DNA of 64,000 nucleotides from JAYQKL01 sp965243245 (GCA_965243245.1 OZ251536.1:1054001-1118000), one strand, 5' to 3'. Counted from the stretch's first letter, positions 24,790 to 34,942 are shown. Notes: generated by a model not told the origin, from the letters alone. Numbers and translations are program-made.

Positions 24790-25797
24790 ATGAGCGACAC
24801 CTCAAAAATCATGTCTAATTTACCCATTATTGATTTGCGCGGCTATTTGTCCAGCTCTTTAGAGGCACGCCGACATCTTGCCTCACTTATCCATGATGCC
24901 ATTCGGAATGATGGATTCTTTTACCTCATCAATCATGGGCTTGATGAAAATATTACCGCTTGTTTTAAAGCGGCAAAATGGTTTTTTGACCTACCCCCCT
25001 CAACAAAACAAACAATTTCCATTCACAATAGTCCCTGCCATCGCGGATGGTACAAGCTTGGCGGCGAGGTTCTTGACGCACAAAATCACCCAGAAGGCGA
25101 CCATAAAGAAGGCATTAAAATCGGACAAGAACTAGATGCTAACCACCCCTTTGTCAAACAAGGCTTGCCCTTACATGGAGCCAATCAATGGTTAGCGACC
25201 TCACTTGAAGGCGCACCAGAATTTCAAGCAACTATGCAGGCAGGCTATCAAAATTTTTCTCAGCTTGGCAAAAAACTCATGCAGGCACTGGCACTTGGGT
25301 TAGACATAGAAGAAAGCTATTTTAATAAGTTTCTTAAAACGCCCATGGCAACTCTAAGCCCTATTCACTACCCGCCTCTTGAGGCTGATACAGCCAGCTT
25401 TGAGACCATAAGTGCGGGGGCGCATACAGATTTTGGCTGTCTTTCTTTGCTTGGGCAAGATACACAACAGGCGCTGGAAATTCAAAGAGATGATGGAACA
25501 TGGCAACCCGTTGCCCCTTTGGAAAATAGCCTCGTGGTTAATATTGGCGATATGATGGAATTTTGGACCAATGGCTATTACCATTCTACGCGCCATCGTG
25601 TGAGAAATACCAATAAAACAGAGCGGTATAGTTTAGTTTTTTTCTATGATCCCCAATTTGACACATTATTGACCCCCATAAAAAGCCCTCGGATTTGTGC
25701 TGACATGCATAACAACAAAGAAGAGAGCTTGACCGCACTGAACCATTTACTTAATAAGATTGACAAGAGTTTTAACTATAAGAGTTTTAATGATTGA
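24790..25797 (+). CDS. 2-oxoglutarate/Fe(II)-type oxygenase (isopenicillin-N-synthase-like)
   Basis: 335 residues of the DIOX_N plus 2OG-FeII domain type. It has NDGFFYLINHGL near the N-terminus, the iron ligands His and Asp in GAHTDFGCLSL and His in YYHSTRHRV, and the 2-oxoglutarate-binding RYS in TERYSLVFFYDP. Bacterial relatives hydroxylate unknown small molecules; true isopenicillin N synthase is unlikely without beta-lactam genes. ATG 24790 is chosen although an earlier TTG (24772) overlaps rppH. The C-terminus ends KSFNYKSFND from a 15-bp duplication. The last 8 bp overlap purU, suggesting co-translation. Confidence 0.88.
   Translation: MSDTSKIMSNLPIIDLRGYLSSSLEARRHLASLIHDAIRNDGFFYLINHGLDENITACFKAAKWFFDLPPSTKQTISIHNSPCHRGWYKLGGEVLDAQNHPEGDHKEGIKIGQELDANHPFVKQGLPLHGANQWLATSLEGAPEFQATMQAGYQNFSQLGKKLMQALALGLDIEESYFNKFLKTPMATLSPIHYPPLEADTASFETISAGAHTDFGCLSLLGQDTQQALEIQRDDGTWQPVAPLENSLVVNIGDMMEFWTNGYYHSTRHRVRNTNKTERYSLVFFYDPQFDTLLTPIKSPRICADMHNNKEESLTALNHLLNKIDKSFNYKSFND
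25765..25790. repeat. 15-bp-period direct repeat at the oxygenase/purU junction
   Basis: AAGAGTTTTAA occurs at 25765-25775 and 25780-25790. The second copy ends on the A of the purU ATG. Confidence 0.8.
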
Positions 25798-26641
25798 TTT
25801 TGCTTTAACCATTTCTTGTCCCGACCGCCCCGGAGTCGTGGCGGGCGTCAGCGATTTTCTGTTCAAGAATGGCATGAATATCACTGAACATCATCAATTC
25901 AGCTCTGGCGAATCTGGTGATTGTTTTATGCGCAGCAGGTTTTCGCACCCCCGAGCAGACAAAACATTTAAGGACTTGCAGTCTGATTTTGAACCCATTG
26001 CCGAACATTTTAAAATGCACTGGCAGCTTCATGATATGACCGTTAAACCGAAAGTGCTTTTATTGGTTTCAAAATTTGACCATTGCCTTTTTGATCTGAT
26101 TTATCGTGCGCGCATTGGTGCGCTCAATATGGAGATTGTTGGCGTTTTTTCCAACCATGAGATAACCCGCCCTTATGTTGAGCATGAAAATATCCCCTTT
26201 ACTTATTGTGCTGTTAATCGGGATACAAAAGAGGCATCAGAAAACCGTATCAAAGAGCTGATGAAAATTTATGGCGCCGAACTTATTATATTAGCGCGTT
26301 ATATGCAGGTTTTATCGCCTGAATTTACAGCCTCTTATTTGGGTCAAATTATTAATATTCACCATTCTTTTTTGCCAAGTTTCAAAGGTGCCGTACCTTA
26401 TAGCCGCGCCTTTGAACGCGGTGTTAAAATGATTGGCGCAACGGCGCATTATATAACCGAAAATCTTGATGAAGGCCCTATCATCACACAAAATGTCGTG
26501 CCGGTGCGCCATGATACAACAATTGAAAAAATGATTTCAATGGGACGTGAAGTCGAACAACAAGTGCTGGCAGATGCTGTCGGGGCGCACACAGAAAGAC
26601 GAATTTTGCTCAACGGTCATAAGACAGTCGTTTTTACTTAA
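25790..26641 (+). CDS. purU: Formyltetrahydrofolate deformylase
   Basis: 283 residues. An N-terminal ACT domain (about 1-85, ISCPDRPGVVAGVSDFLFKN) is followed by a formyl-transferase-type domain with NIHHSFLPSFKGAVPYSRAF, IGATAHYITENLDEGPII and the catalytic Asn-His-Asp set of the fold. It hydrolyses 10-formyl-THF to formate and THF. ATG 25790 overlaps the oxygenase gene by 8 bp. It converges on the atp operon with only 15 bp between stops and no obvious terminator. Confidence 0.95.
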   Translation: MIDFALTISCPDRPGVVAGVSDFLFKNGMNITEHHQFSSGESGDCFMRSRFSHPRADKTFKDLQSDFEPIAEHFKMHWQLHDMTVKPKVLLLVSKFDHCLFDLIYRARIGALNMEIVGVFSNHEITRPYVEHENIPFTYCAVNRDTKEASENRIKELMKIYGAELIILARYMQVLSPEFTASYLGQIINIHHSFLPSFKGAVPYSRAFERGVKMIGATAHYITENLDEGPIITQNVVPVRHDTTIEKMISMGREVEQQVLADAVGAHTERRILLNGHKTVVFT

Positions 26642-26656
26642 GTTTAAAATGAGTTA

Positions 26657-27019
26657 TTAAAGACCCGCACGCAAGAGCTCAAGCGCATCCACCACAGCCA
26701 TATTATCGCTTTCGACGGCTAATTTAATCTCAGCCTCAATATCGCCTTTGGAAAAATCCGCCACCGCCACCGCTTTTTCAACCAGTAAAGTTAAACCCTC
26801 TGGAGTGACATCGGCAAATCCGCCCTGTACAAAAAACTGTACAGAGTTACCCTCATCCTCAACCGTCACAATTCCGGGGCGCAAAACAGACATCATCGCA
26901 CAATGGTGAACCAAAACACCAAAATCACCTTCAGTGCCCGGCACACTCACCATATCCACCTCATCTGACAAAAGAAGTCTCTCAGGAGAAACAAGATCAA
27001 ATTTCAGCTTTTGCGTCAT
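26657..27019 (-). CDS. atpC: ATP synthase epsilon subunit (F1)
   Basis: 120 residues, with the N-terminal beta-sandwich (KFDLVSPERLLLSDEVDMVSVPG TEGDFGVL) and only a short C-terminal helical part. This suits a short alphaproteobacterial epsilon, in which the inhibitory two-helix region is reduced. It is the last gene of atpHAGDC, 25 bp after atpD. It converges on purU. Confidence 0.96.
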   Translation of the reverse strand: MTQKLKFDLVSPERLLLSDEVDMVSVPGTEGDFGVLVHHCAMMSVLRPGIVTVEDEGNSVQFFVQGGFADVTPEGLTLLVEKAVAVADFSKGDIEAEIKLAVESDNMAVVDALELLRAGL

Positions 27020-27044
27020 CGTTTTTTAGTCCCTAGATATATGC

Positions 27045-28472
27045 TTAAGCGGCTTCTGCGGCCATTTCTTCAGCCTTTTTAACGGCTTCTTCAATGCGCC
27101 CAACCATATAAAAAGCCGCTTCTGGCAAATCATCATAAACCCCCGCACACAAATCTTTAAAGCCTTTAATTGTATCAGCCAAATCAACCAAAACACCCGA
27201 TGAACCCGTAAAGACCTCAGCAACATGAAACGGCTGTGACAAAAAACGCTCAATCTTACGCGCCCGTGATACAGCCAGCTTGTCTTCTTCGGACAACTCG
27301 TCCATGCCCAAAATGGCAATAATGTCTTGCAAAGATTTATACCGTTGTAGAACTTCTTGAACTTGGCGGGCAACCGCATAATGTTCCTCGCCAACGATGC
27401 GCGGCTCCATAATGCGCGATGTCGAATCGAGCGGGTCCACAGCAGGATAAATACCCTTTTCAGCAATTGAACGTGACAACACAGTTGTCGCATCCAAATG
27501 AGCAAAAGATGTCGCGGGCGCAGGGTCAGTCAAATCATCAGCCGGCACATAAATAGCCTGCACAGAAGTAATCGAACCTTTGGTCGTTGTTGTGATGCGC
27601 TCTTGCATCGCGCCCATATCTGTTGCCAGCGTTGGCTGATAACCCACAGCAGAAGGAATACGTCCCAAAAGAGCCGATACTTCAGAACCAGCTTGTGTAA
27701 AGCGAAAAATATTATCGATAAAAAACAACACGTCCTGACCTTCATCGCGGAAATTCTCAGCCACGGTCAAACCTGTCAGCGCAACACGGGCACGCGCGCC
27801 GGGCGGTTCATTCATCTGGCCATAGACAAGAGCGCATTTTGAACCTGCGCCGCCTTTTTCAACATTCACACCCGATTCGATCATTTCCCAGTAAAGATCA
27901 TTGCCCTCACGTGTGCGCTCCCCAACACCTGCAAAAACGGAGTACCCACCATGTGATTTTGCCACATTGTTAATCAGTTCCATAATCAAAACCGTTTTAC
28001 CCACGCCAGCCCCGCCAAACAGACCAATTTTGCCGCCCTTTACATAAGGGGCAAGCAAATCAACAACCTTAATACCCGTCACAAGCATTTCAGATTCAGT
28101 CGATTGTTCAATAAACTCAGGCGCTTCTTGGTGAATCTCACGACTCTGCTGGGCGACAATTTTACCAGCATCATCAACCGGCTCACCAATCACATTCATA
28201 ATACGCCCCAATGTCGCAACCCCAACAGGCACTTTAATTGAACCGCCCGTATCAACAACTTCCTGACCGCGAACAAGACCTTCCGTTGAATCCATCGCAA
28301 TCGTTCTTACCGTGCGCTCGCCCAAATGCTGGGCAACTTCAAGCACCAAACGGTTATTGTCATTTTTAGTTTCCAAAGCATTGAGAATTTCCGGTAAGTT
28401 TTCATCAAACTGCACATCAACGACAGCGCCAATAATCTGAGTGATTTTTCCAACTATCTTTACTTTTGCCAT
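27045..28472 (-). CDS. atpD: ATP synthase beta subunit (F1)
   Basis: 475 residues, full length. It has the P-loop GGAGVGKTVL, catalytic Glu in GERTREGNDLY, LFFIDNIFRFTQAGSEVSALL and the DELSEED motif (MDELSEEDKLAV). It is the catalytic subunit of the F1 sector. It lies between atpG and atpC. Confidence 0.99.
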   Translation of the reverse strand: MAKVKIVGKITQIIGAVVDVQFDENLPEILNALETKNDNNRLVLEVAQHLGERTVRTIAMDSTEGLVRGQEVVDTGGSIKVPVGVATLGRIMNVIGEPVDDAGKIVAQQSREIHQEAPEFIEQSTESEMLVTGIKVVDLLAPYVKGGKIGLFGGAGVGKTVLIMELINNVAKSHGGYSVFAGVGERTREGNDLYWEMIESGVNVEKGGAGSKCALVYGQMNEPPGARARVALTGLTVAENFRDEGQDVLFFIDNIFRFTQAGSEVSALLGRIPSAVGYQPTLATDMGAMQERITTTTKGSITSVQAIYVPADDLTDPAPATSFAHLDATTVLSRSIAEKGIYPAVDPLDSTSRIMEPRIVGEEHYAVARQVQEVLQRYKSLQDIIAILGMDELSEEDKLAVSRARKIERFLSQPFHVAEVFTGSSGVLVDLADTIKGFKDLCAGVYDDLPEAAFYMVGRIEEAVKKAEEMAAEAA

Positions 28473-28511
28473 TTTGCGTTTCCTCTAATTTGTTCAACTC
28501 GTTCCGACACT

Positions 28512-29390
28512 CTATAGAGCCTCGGCACCAGAAATAATTTCAATCAATTCCTTAGTAATCTGTGCTTGGCGTGACCTGTTATAAGTAATGCTCAAACTGT
28601 CGATCATATCGCCCGCATTGCGCGTGGCATTATCCATAGCACTCATTCGGGCACCTTGTTCGCTGGCGGCATTTTCAAGCAAAGCCCGCAAAATTTGAAC
28701 CGCAATATTACGCGGCAAAAGTGCATCAAGAATCTCACTTTCCTCTGGCTCATAATCATACCCCGTGCCGCCAAGTTCTGGCCCTTTCAAAGCTTCCACC
28801 ATAGCCGGAATAATTTGCACAGCCTTCGGCTTTTGTGAAATTACATTCACAAACGCCGCGTAAAACAATGTGCAAATATCAAATTCGCGCATTTCAAACA
28901 TAGTTAAAATTTGCATCGCAACTTGTTGAGCCTCGCCAAAACCAACCGACTTCATCCCCTGAAAAGAGATCGTTTCGAGCATATTATCAGCAAAATCTCG
29001 CCTAAGAGCATCCGCGCCTTTGCGCCCGACACATAGAATTTTAACCTTTTTACCTTCTGCTTTGAGCCCATAAGCTTGCGCGCGGGCAAGGCGAGCAATC
29101 GAGCTGTTAAAGCCGCCGCAAAGACCGCGTTCAGCCGTCGCAACAACCAGCAAATGAGTGTCCTTAGTGCCCGTACCCACCAAAAGAGAAGGCCCATCTG
29201 GCTGACCCGCAACGCCATGAGCCACATTAGACAAAACTGCACTCATACGTTCAGCATAAGGGCGCGCCGCCTCGGCGGTCTCTTGGGCGCGGCGTAACTT
29301 CGAAGCCGCTACCATTTGCATGGCACGCGTGATCTTTTGCGTTGCTTGCACACTCGCAATTCGGTTACGAAGCTCCTTGAGGGATGCCAT
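28512..29390 (-). CDS. atpG: ATP synthase gamma subunit (F1)
   Basis: 292 residues. N-terminal ELRNRIASVQATQKITRAMQ MVAASKLRRA and C-terminal SAMDNATRNAGDMIDSLS are the paired helices of the rotor shaft; GLCGGFNSSI is conserved between them. It couples proton flow through F0 to F1 catalysis. It lies between atpA and atpD. Confidence 0.98.
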   Translation of the reverse strand: MASLKELRNRIASVQATQKITRAMQMVAASKLRRAQETAEAARPYAERMSAVLSNVAHGVAGQPDGPSLLVGTGTKDTHLLVVATAERGLCGGFNSSIARLARAQAYGLKAEGKKVKILCVGRKGADALRRDFADNMLETISFQGMKSVGFGEAQQVAMQILTMFEMREFDICTLFYAAFVNVISQKPKAVQIIPAMVEALKGPELGGTGYDYEPEESEILDALLPRNIAVQILRALLENAASEQGARMSAMDNATRNAGDMIDSLSITYNRSRQAQITKELIEIISGAEAL

Positions 29391-29416
29391 ATTCTAATCT
29401 ACTCCATTTTGCCAAG

Positions 29417-30949
29417 CTAGGCGGCAAAGTTCTGCGTATAAGCTTCAACAACACGTTTAAGCTCGGCCTCAGATTTATCCGATAAAGCTTTTTCATCTCG
29501 AATCATTGCCAGCAATTTTTTCTCTTTGCCGCGCATCAAAATTAAAAGACCTTCCTCATAAGCCCCGATCTTAGCTATGGGAAGATTATCTAAATAACCA
29601 TTAACACCAGCATAAATAACCGCAACTTGCTCTTCAATCTGTAATGGCGAGAATTGTTTCTGTTTAAGAAGCTCGGTAAGACGCGCACCGCGATTGAGCA
29701 ATTTTTGGGTCGCAACATCAAGGTCAGAACCAAACTGAGCAAACGCCGCCATTTCACGATACTGCGCCAATTCACCTTTAATTTTACCCGCAACTTGTTT
29801 CATCGCCTTGACTTGCGCCGCCGAGCCCACACGCGAAACCGAAAGACCAACATTCACAGCAGGACGGATACCTTGATAAAAAAGATCAGTCTCAAGAAAA
29901 ATCTGACCATCCGTGATCGAGATAACATTGGTTGGAATATAAGCCGATACATCATTGGCTTGGGTTTCGATAATCGGCAGAGCCGTCATGGAACCGCCGC
30001 CATGGTCATTATTCAACTTAGCCGCGCGCTCAAGCAGGCGTGAGTGCAAAAAGAAGACATCCCCCGGATAGGCTTCACGCCCCGGCGGGCGGCGAAGCAA
30101 CAAAGACATCTGACGATAAGCCACAGCCTGCTTGGACAAATCATCATAGGTGATCATGGCGTGCATCCCATTATCGCGGAAATATTCTGCCATTGTACAA
30201 CCCGTAAAGGGGGCTAAATATTGTAACGGAGCCGCTTCAGAAGCCGTCGCCGCCACAATGATAGAATATTTCAAAGCGTCATTTTCTTCTAGTGTCCGCA
30301 CGATTTGCGCAACGGTGGAACGCTTTTGTCCGATAGCAACATAAACACAATAGAGCTTCGCGCTCTCATCATCGCCTTCATTAATAGCTTTTTGATTCAA
30401 AATAGCATCAATAGCAATAGCCGTCTTACCCGTTTGGCGGTCACCGATAATAAGCTCACGTTGACCACGCCCGATAGGGATAAGAGCGTCAACAGCCTTT
30501 AATCCAGTTTGCATAGGTTCATGAACCGATTGACGCGGAATAATACCCGGTGCCTTCACATCCACTTTCATGTGTTTTTTGGTTTTAATCGGCCCCTTGC
30601 CATCCAGCGGATTACCGAGCGAGTCAACAACACGCCCCAAAAGCTCTTTGCCAACCGGCACCGCAACAATATCACCCGTACGCTTAACCGTATCCCCTTC
30701 ACGAATATCACGGTCAGAACCGAAAATCACCACCCCGACATTATCCTGCTCAAGGTTAAGAGCCATGCCCCGAATACCATCTGAAAATGCGACCATTTCA
30801 CCCGCCTGCACATTATCCAGACCGTAAATACGGGCAATACCATCACCGACAGATAAGACTTGCCCAATTTCGGAAACTTCGGACTGTTTGCCAAAATCCT
30901 TGATTTGTTTTTCTAATATAGACGTAATTTCAGATGCTTTGATATCCAT
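29417..30949 (-). CDS. atpA: ATP synthase alpha subunit (F1)
   Basis: 510 residues. It has P-loop GDRQTGKTAIA, the conserved VGLSVSRVGSAAQ and the N-terminal IARIYGLDNVQAGE barrel. It is the non-catalytic nucleotide-binding partner of beta. Its ATG shares the last base of the atpH stop (TGATG-type overlap at 30949), indicating translational coupling. Confidence 0.99.
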   Translation of the reverse strand: MDIKASEITSILEKQIKDFGKQSEVSEIGQVLSVGDGIARIYGLDNVQAGEMVAFSDGIRGMALNLEQDNVGVVIFGSDRDIREGDTVKRTGDIVAVPVGKELLGRVVDSLGNPLDGKGPIKTKKHMKVDVKAPGIIPRQSVHEPMQTGLKAVDALIPIGRGQRELIIGDRQTGKTAIAIDAILNQKAINEGDDESAKLYCVYVAIGQKRSTVAQIVRTLEENDALKYSIIVAATASEAAPLQYLAPFTGCTMAEYFRDNGMHAMITYDDLSKQAVAYRQMSLLLRRPPGREAYPGDVFFLHSRLLERAAKLNNDHGGGSMTALPIIETQANDVSAYIPTNVISITDGQIFLETDLFYQGIRPAVNVGLSVSRVGSAAQVKAMKQVAGKIKGELAQYREMAAFAQFGSDLDVATQKLLNRGARLTELLKQKQFSPLQIEEQVAVIYAGVNGYLDNLPIAKIGAYEEGLLILMRGKEKKLLAMIRDEKALSDKSEAELKRVVEAYTQNFAA

Positions 30950-31515
30950 CAGCTGGCCTCATTCATGGCTTGCTTTAGCAAGTTAAGTTTTGTGCGCACA
31001 GAACCATCAACCATATGGCTTCCCACTTTGACGATAAGCCCTCCCAAAATCGAAGCATCAAGAACGCTCTTGAGCGTGACCTCTTTACCGTAAGTTTTTT
31101 TCATTTGTGCCTTGATTGATTTTTCTTGTTCAGCGAAAAGTTTTTGAGCCGATATGATCTCGGCAGAAATTTCACCGCGCGCCCGCGCTTCAAACGTGAC
31201 ATAGGCGGTCAAAATTAAGGGCAATGAAAAAGCCCGCCTGTTCTGAACAACCAGCCCAACAAATTTGGCGACGGTGGCATTAATTTTGGCTTTTTTCAAA
31301 ATCGCTTGAATGGCTTTATCTTGCATATTAGCCTGAATGACAGGGCTTTGCAAAACTTGCTGAAATTTTTCACTACTCAAGATAATTTGGGCAAGTTTTT
31401 CTACATCTTCACTAATGCGTTTTTTCTCAGCCGCACCGCCTTTGTCAGCAAGGTTAATCAAAGCGCGCGCATAGCGCTCAGCAATTGTATCAATGATGCT
31501 TTCTTGAGCTGACAC
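30949..31515 (-). CDS. atpH: ATP synthase delta subunit (F1)
   Basis: 188 residues. The N-terminal helical domain (AERYARALINLADKGG) and C-terminal LKSVLDASILGGLIVKVGSHMVDGS are diagnostic of the OSCP/delta family that joins F1 to the stator. It is the first gene of the operon; F0 genes are elsewhere, as is usual in Alphaproteobacteria. Confidence 0.97.
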   Translation of the reverse strand: MSAQESIIDTIAERYARALINLADKGGAAEKKRISEDVEKLAQIILSSEKFQQVLQSPVIQANMQDKAIQAILKKAKINATVAKFVGLVVQNRRAFSLPLILTAYVTFEARARGEISAEIISAQKLFAEQEKSIKAQMKKTYGKEVTLKSVLDASILGGLIVKVGSHMVDGSVRTKLNLLKQAMNEAS

Positions 31516-31853
31516 CGAACCGTCCTACTCGCTTGTATTTATGATGCAAGACTACAAAAAGTAACCCTTCGGGAGTGCAATTAGCACAGCATTGCGCCCT
31601 ATGCAATAGAGGAAACCGTTTGCCATCAAGTCATTTTGGCACAGCGACCTTGTCGCCTTACAGTAAAAAGAAACGCCGCCTTAGGGGGGGGCAAATCAAC
31701 CCGCTATAAATTTTAACGCAACGCTAAATTATAAATAAAAAACAATATCTTATAAATATTCGGCGGCGATGGCACCAAACATTTTTCACCCCCAACAAAG
31801 CCCAGCCATAGTTTAAGTAAAAATAATCCGCAATTTGAGAGTTTATCAATAAG
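31516..31853. other. 338-bp gap between priA and atpH
   Basis: There is no gene. The gap must carry the atp promoter on the minus strand. The best candidate is TATAAT (reading ATTATA at 31728-31733 on the plus strand), with a poor -35 (TTTATA) 17 bp upstream, giving a leader of about 200 nt. A small GCGAC/GTCGC hairpin lies near 31645. No terminator for priA is evident. Confidence 0.35.
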
Positions 31854-34166
31854 CTAAAAAAAACTGTAAGGGTCAATATCAACGATGCATCTTATCGCCG
31901 ATGGCTTGGCGAGCTGTGACAGCCACTGATGGATAAAGCCTTGCAATCCGTTTTTATTTTGCCCATGCACAAGAAATCTTAGTCTGTGCATGCCGCGAAT
32001 TTTTGCAATCGGCGCAGGCGCAGGACCTAAAACCCGAATCGTGTCATGCAACGGAACTTTATGTGCCAATTGACGCGCAAAACGGGTGAGCCGTTGAAGC
32101 TCCGCACCAGATAAAACAATGCCCGCAAGGCGTCCAAAAGGCGGCATTTTAGCCAATTGCCGCATTTCAGCCTCGCGCTGTAAAAAAAAGTCTCGGTGCC
32201 CCTGTGCTAAAGCCTGTAATACAGGATGATCCGGCACATAGGATTGCAACATAGCTTGCCCTTGGGTCAATTCTCGCCCCGCCCTGCCCGTCACTTGCGA
32301 GAGCATTTGAAAAGTTCGCTCGCCAGCACGTAAATCGCTCGTGCCCATCCCAAGATCCGCATCCACCACACCAACAAACCCAAGCTTAGGAAAGTGATGT
32401 CCTTTGGCGATCATTTGTGTGCCAACAATAATATCCGTGCCACCTTCTGTAATCCGCTCTAGAGTTGCTCGCAAGACCGTAGCGTCACTCATCAGATCAG
32501 ATGATAAAACAGTCACCCGTTTGTCAGGAAAAAGACCCCCAACCTCTTCCATGATGCGTTCCACCCCCGGACCGCAAGCCGTTAGATGTTCTGTTTCTTC
32601 GCAAGCATCACAAGCCTGCGGCACAGCTCGTTCATAGCCACATTGATGGCACGCTAAAACCCGCCGACGGCGATGTTCAACCAACCAACTATCACAATCA
32701 GCACAAGCATAACGATGACCACAAGAACGACATAAAATCAGCGGCGCATAACCTCGGCGATTTAAAAACAACAGCGCTTGTTCGCCCTTTTCAAGACAAG
32801 TTTGAACAGCCCCGATCATCACAGGTGACAACCAGTGACCCCGCGCCGGAGGCGTTAGGCGCATATCAACAAGATGAATATTTGGCAATTGCATACGCCC
32901 ATGCCGACTTGTCAGCACCAGACGCGCATAGCGTCCATCTTGGGCATTAATCACCGTTTCAAGAGACGGCGTTGCTGAAGATAAAATAATCGTCGCCGCA
33001 AACAAACTGGCACAGACAACCGCCATATCGCGGGCATTATAAATCACACCTTCTTCTTGCTTGAACCCGGCATCATGTTCTTCGTCAACCACCAAAAGCC
33101 CCAAATTTTGCCACGGCAAGAACATTACTGAACGTGCGCCCACAACAACTTTAACGCGCCCTTGCGCCACAGCCCGCCAAGTTCGCCGCCTTTGAGCCGG
33201 CGTTAAGCCTGAATGCCAAAGCGCAGGCTTAACGCCAAAACGCTCTTCAAAGCGCGTCAGAAATTGCGCCGTCAACGCAATCTCTGGTAAAATAATCATA
33301 GATTGCTTATTTTGACGCAACGCCTCAGCAATGGCCTCAAAATAGACTTCTGTTTTGCCAGACCCCGTCACGCCATCAAGCAAGCAAGGCGAAAAACTTT
33401 TTGCTCGCAAATAACCAATAAGCTTCGTGATGATGGCTTGCTGGTCGTTTGAAAAATCAAGCTTTTTAAAATCTGGCTCAGGGTTTTGAAATATATCGAC
33501 AGGCGCGAGCATTATCTCTTCTAAACCCCCCGCATCGCAAAACTTTCGTATGACAGCCGTTGAAACGCCCGCACGTTTTGCCAGTTCTGCGGCACTCAGA
33601 GCTTGAATTTGAGTTTGAGTTGGGGCTGGTTCCATATCCATTAGCACATTATGTATTTTTTGACGCGCCGCCGTCATCCGAGCTGGCGCAGGTTCGGGCA
33701 ATAAAAAACCCGTCACCATCTTATCAGGAGCAAAAGTGCCAATGGCTGGCAAAATCATCCGCAAGACCTGCCCCGGCGCAGACATCGTGTAGTGCGCCAC
33801 CCAATCAACCAACTCACTCATTTGCGAACCCAAACGCGGCATCTCAAACAACTCTACAATCGCGCGCAATTTTTTTTGAGGCAACTCATCTTGCGTCCAG
33901 TCACGCGGCACCCCCCATACAACCCCGCATAAGATTTGACGACCCAGCGGGATAGCAACAAAGTCACCCCTTTCCAGCACCATGCCAGATGGCACCCCAT
34001 AATCATAACACCCCGACGGTGCAGAGATCGCACGCGGCACCATAACCGCCACAATCTGCTTAAACTTTTGGCTGATTTTTTTAGGCGTATCAGTTATAGA
34101 GGAGGCATCGGTAAATAAATTATTTTGCTCTTCTTGATCCCGCGAACTGTTTCCAGATGAGTGCAT
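31854..34166 (-). CDS. priA: Primosomal protein N', replication-restart helicase
   Basis: 770 residues. An N-terminal 3'-DNA-end-binding region (about 40-140) is followed by a helicase core with Walker A GVTGSGKTEVYFEA, DEEH motif II (LLVVDEEHDAGF) and motif III LSSATPS. Two zinc-binding Cys clusters (CRSCGHRYACADC, CHQCGYE, CDACEE) lie between the helicase lobes, and GTQMIAKGHHFP is motif V. It reloads the replisome at collapsed forks. It sits upstream of atpH in the same direction. Confidence 0.97.
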   Translation of the reverse strand: MHSSGNSSRDQEEQNNLFTDASSITDTPKKISQKFKQIVAVMVPRAISAPSGCYDYGVPSGMVLERGDFVAIPLGRQILCGVVWGVPRDWTQDELPQKKLRAIVELFEMPRLGSQMSELVDWVAHYTMSAPGQVLRMILPAIGTFAPDKMVTGFLLPEPAPARMTAARQKIHNVLMDMEPAPTQTQIQALSAAELAKRAGVSTAVIRKFCDAGGLEEIMLAPVDIFQNPEPDFKKLDFSNDQQAIITKLIGYLRAKSFSPCLLDGVTGSGKTEVYFEAIAEALRQNKQSMIILPEIALTAQFLTRFEERFGVKPALWHSGLTPAQRRRTWRAVAQGRVKVVVGARSVMFLPWQNLGLLVVDEEHDAGFKQEEGVIYNARDMAVVCASLFAATIILSSATPSLETVINAQDGRYARLVLTSRHGRMQLPNIHLVDMRLTPPARGHWLSPVMIGAVQTCLEKGEQALLFLNRRGYAPLILCRSCGHRYACADCDSWLVEHRRRRVLACHQCGYERAVPQACDACEETEHLTACGPGVERIMEEVGGLFPDKRVTVLSSDLMSDATVLRATLERITEGGTDIIVGTQMIAKGHHFPKLGFVGVVDADLGMGTSDLRAGERTFQMLSQVTGRAGRELTQGQAMLQSYVPDHPVLQALAQGHRDFFLQREAEMRQLAKMPPFGRLAGIVLSGAELQRLTRFARQLAHKVPLHDTIRVLGPAPAPIAKIRGMHRLRFLVHGQNKNGLQGFIHQWLSQLAKPSAIRCIVDIDPYSFF

Positions 34167-34275
34167 AAATCGACTGTCCTCGAATTGAGCGCGTTTGCCA
34201 AGTTGTAAAAAACAAAATATGAATAACGTGCCACCATATCAAGACATGTCTTTAATAGCAAAATAGGAGATACGC

Positions 34276-34932
34276 ATGAAGTTTTTTGTAGATACAGCAA
34301 ACATCGCTGACATTAAAGAACTCGCCGCCACTGGTTTGGTCGATGGGGTGACGACTAATCCGTCACTCATAGCCAAAAGCGGGCGTGATTTTAAGGCACT
34401 CATTGCCGAGATTTGCGATATTATAGCAGGGCCCGTGAGCGCAGAAGTCACCGCGCTTGACAGCAAAACAATGATCGCAGAAGGCAAAGAGCTTGCCAGT
34501 ATTGCAAGTAATGTGTGCATTAAAGTGCCGCTAACCATAGACGGTCTAAAAGCCACACATGCGCTTTCGGATATGGGGCACAAGGTTAATGTCACTTTGT
34601 GCTTTTCAGCCAATCAAGCACTGCTGGCGGCTAAATCGGGGGCGACTTATATTTCGCCTTTTGTCGGGCGGCTGGATGATATTGGCATAAATGGCATGGA
34701 TTTGATTGCCGATATTCGCCAGATTTATGACAATTATCCTGACCTTGAGACAAACATTCTTGTCGCTTCTGTGCGCTCGGCGAGTCATATTCATGAAGCT
34801 GCGCTCATCGGCGCCGATATTGCCACCATTCCGCCACCTATGTTGCTGGCTTTGTTCAAGCATCCACTGACAGATAAAGGGCTAGAGGCTTTCATGTCAG
34901 ATTGGGCAAGCACGGGCCAGAAAATCATCTAG
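34276..34932 (+). CDS. Transaldolase / fructose-6-phosphate aldolase family
   Basis: 218 residues, the small single-domain form. It has MKFFVDTANIADIKEL, GVTTNPSLIAKSG, VCIKVPLTIDGLKA (Schiff-base Lys) and ISPFVGRLDDIGINGMDLI. In this subfamily the assignment between transaldolase (Tal) and fructose-6-phosphate aldolase (Fsa) rests on a few active-site residues, so I keep both. It is divergent from priA and followed by xerC, a common alphaproteobacterial neighbourhood. Confidence 0.93.
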   Translation: MKFFVDTANIADIKELAATGLVDGVTTNPSLIAKSGRDFKALIAEICDIIAGPVSAEVTALDSKTMIAEGKELASIASNVCIKVPLTIDGLKATHALSDMGHKVNVTLCFSANQALLAAKSGATYISPFVGRLDDIGINGMDLIADIRQIYDNYPDLETNILVASVRSASHIHEAALIGADIATIPPPMLLALFKHPLTDKGLEAFMSDWASTGQKII

Positions 34933-34942
34933 CTAATTTATC

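Noticed and set aside
24790..25797. True isopenicillin N synthase (beta-lactam pathway)
   Set aside because: No ACV synthetase or other beta-lactam genes; the fold is shared by many oxygenases.
34276..34932. Firm call of transaldolase or of fructose-6-phosphate aldolase
   Set aside because: Subfamily residues cannot be separated with certainty by eye, so both names are kept.
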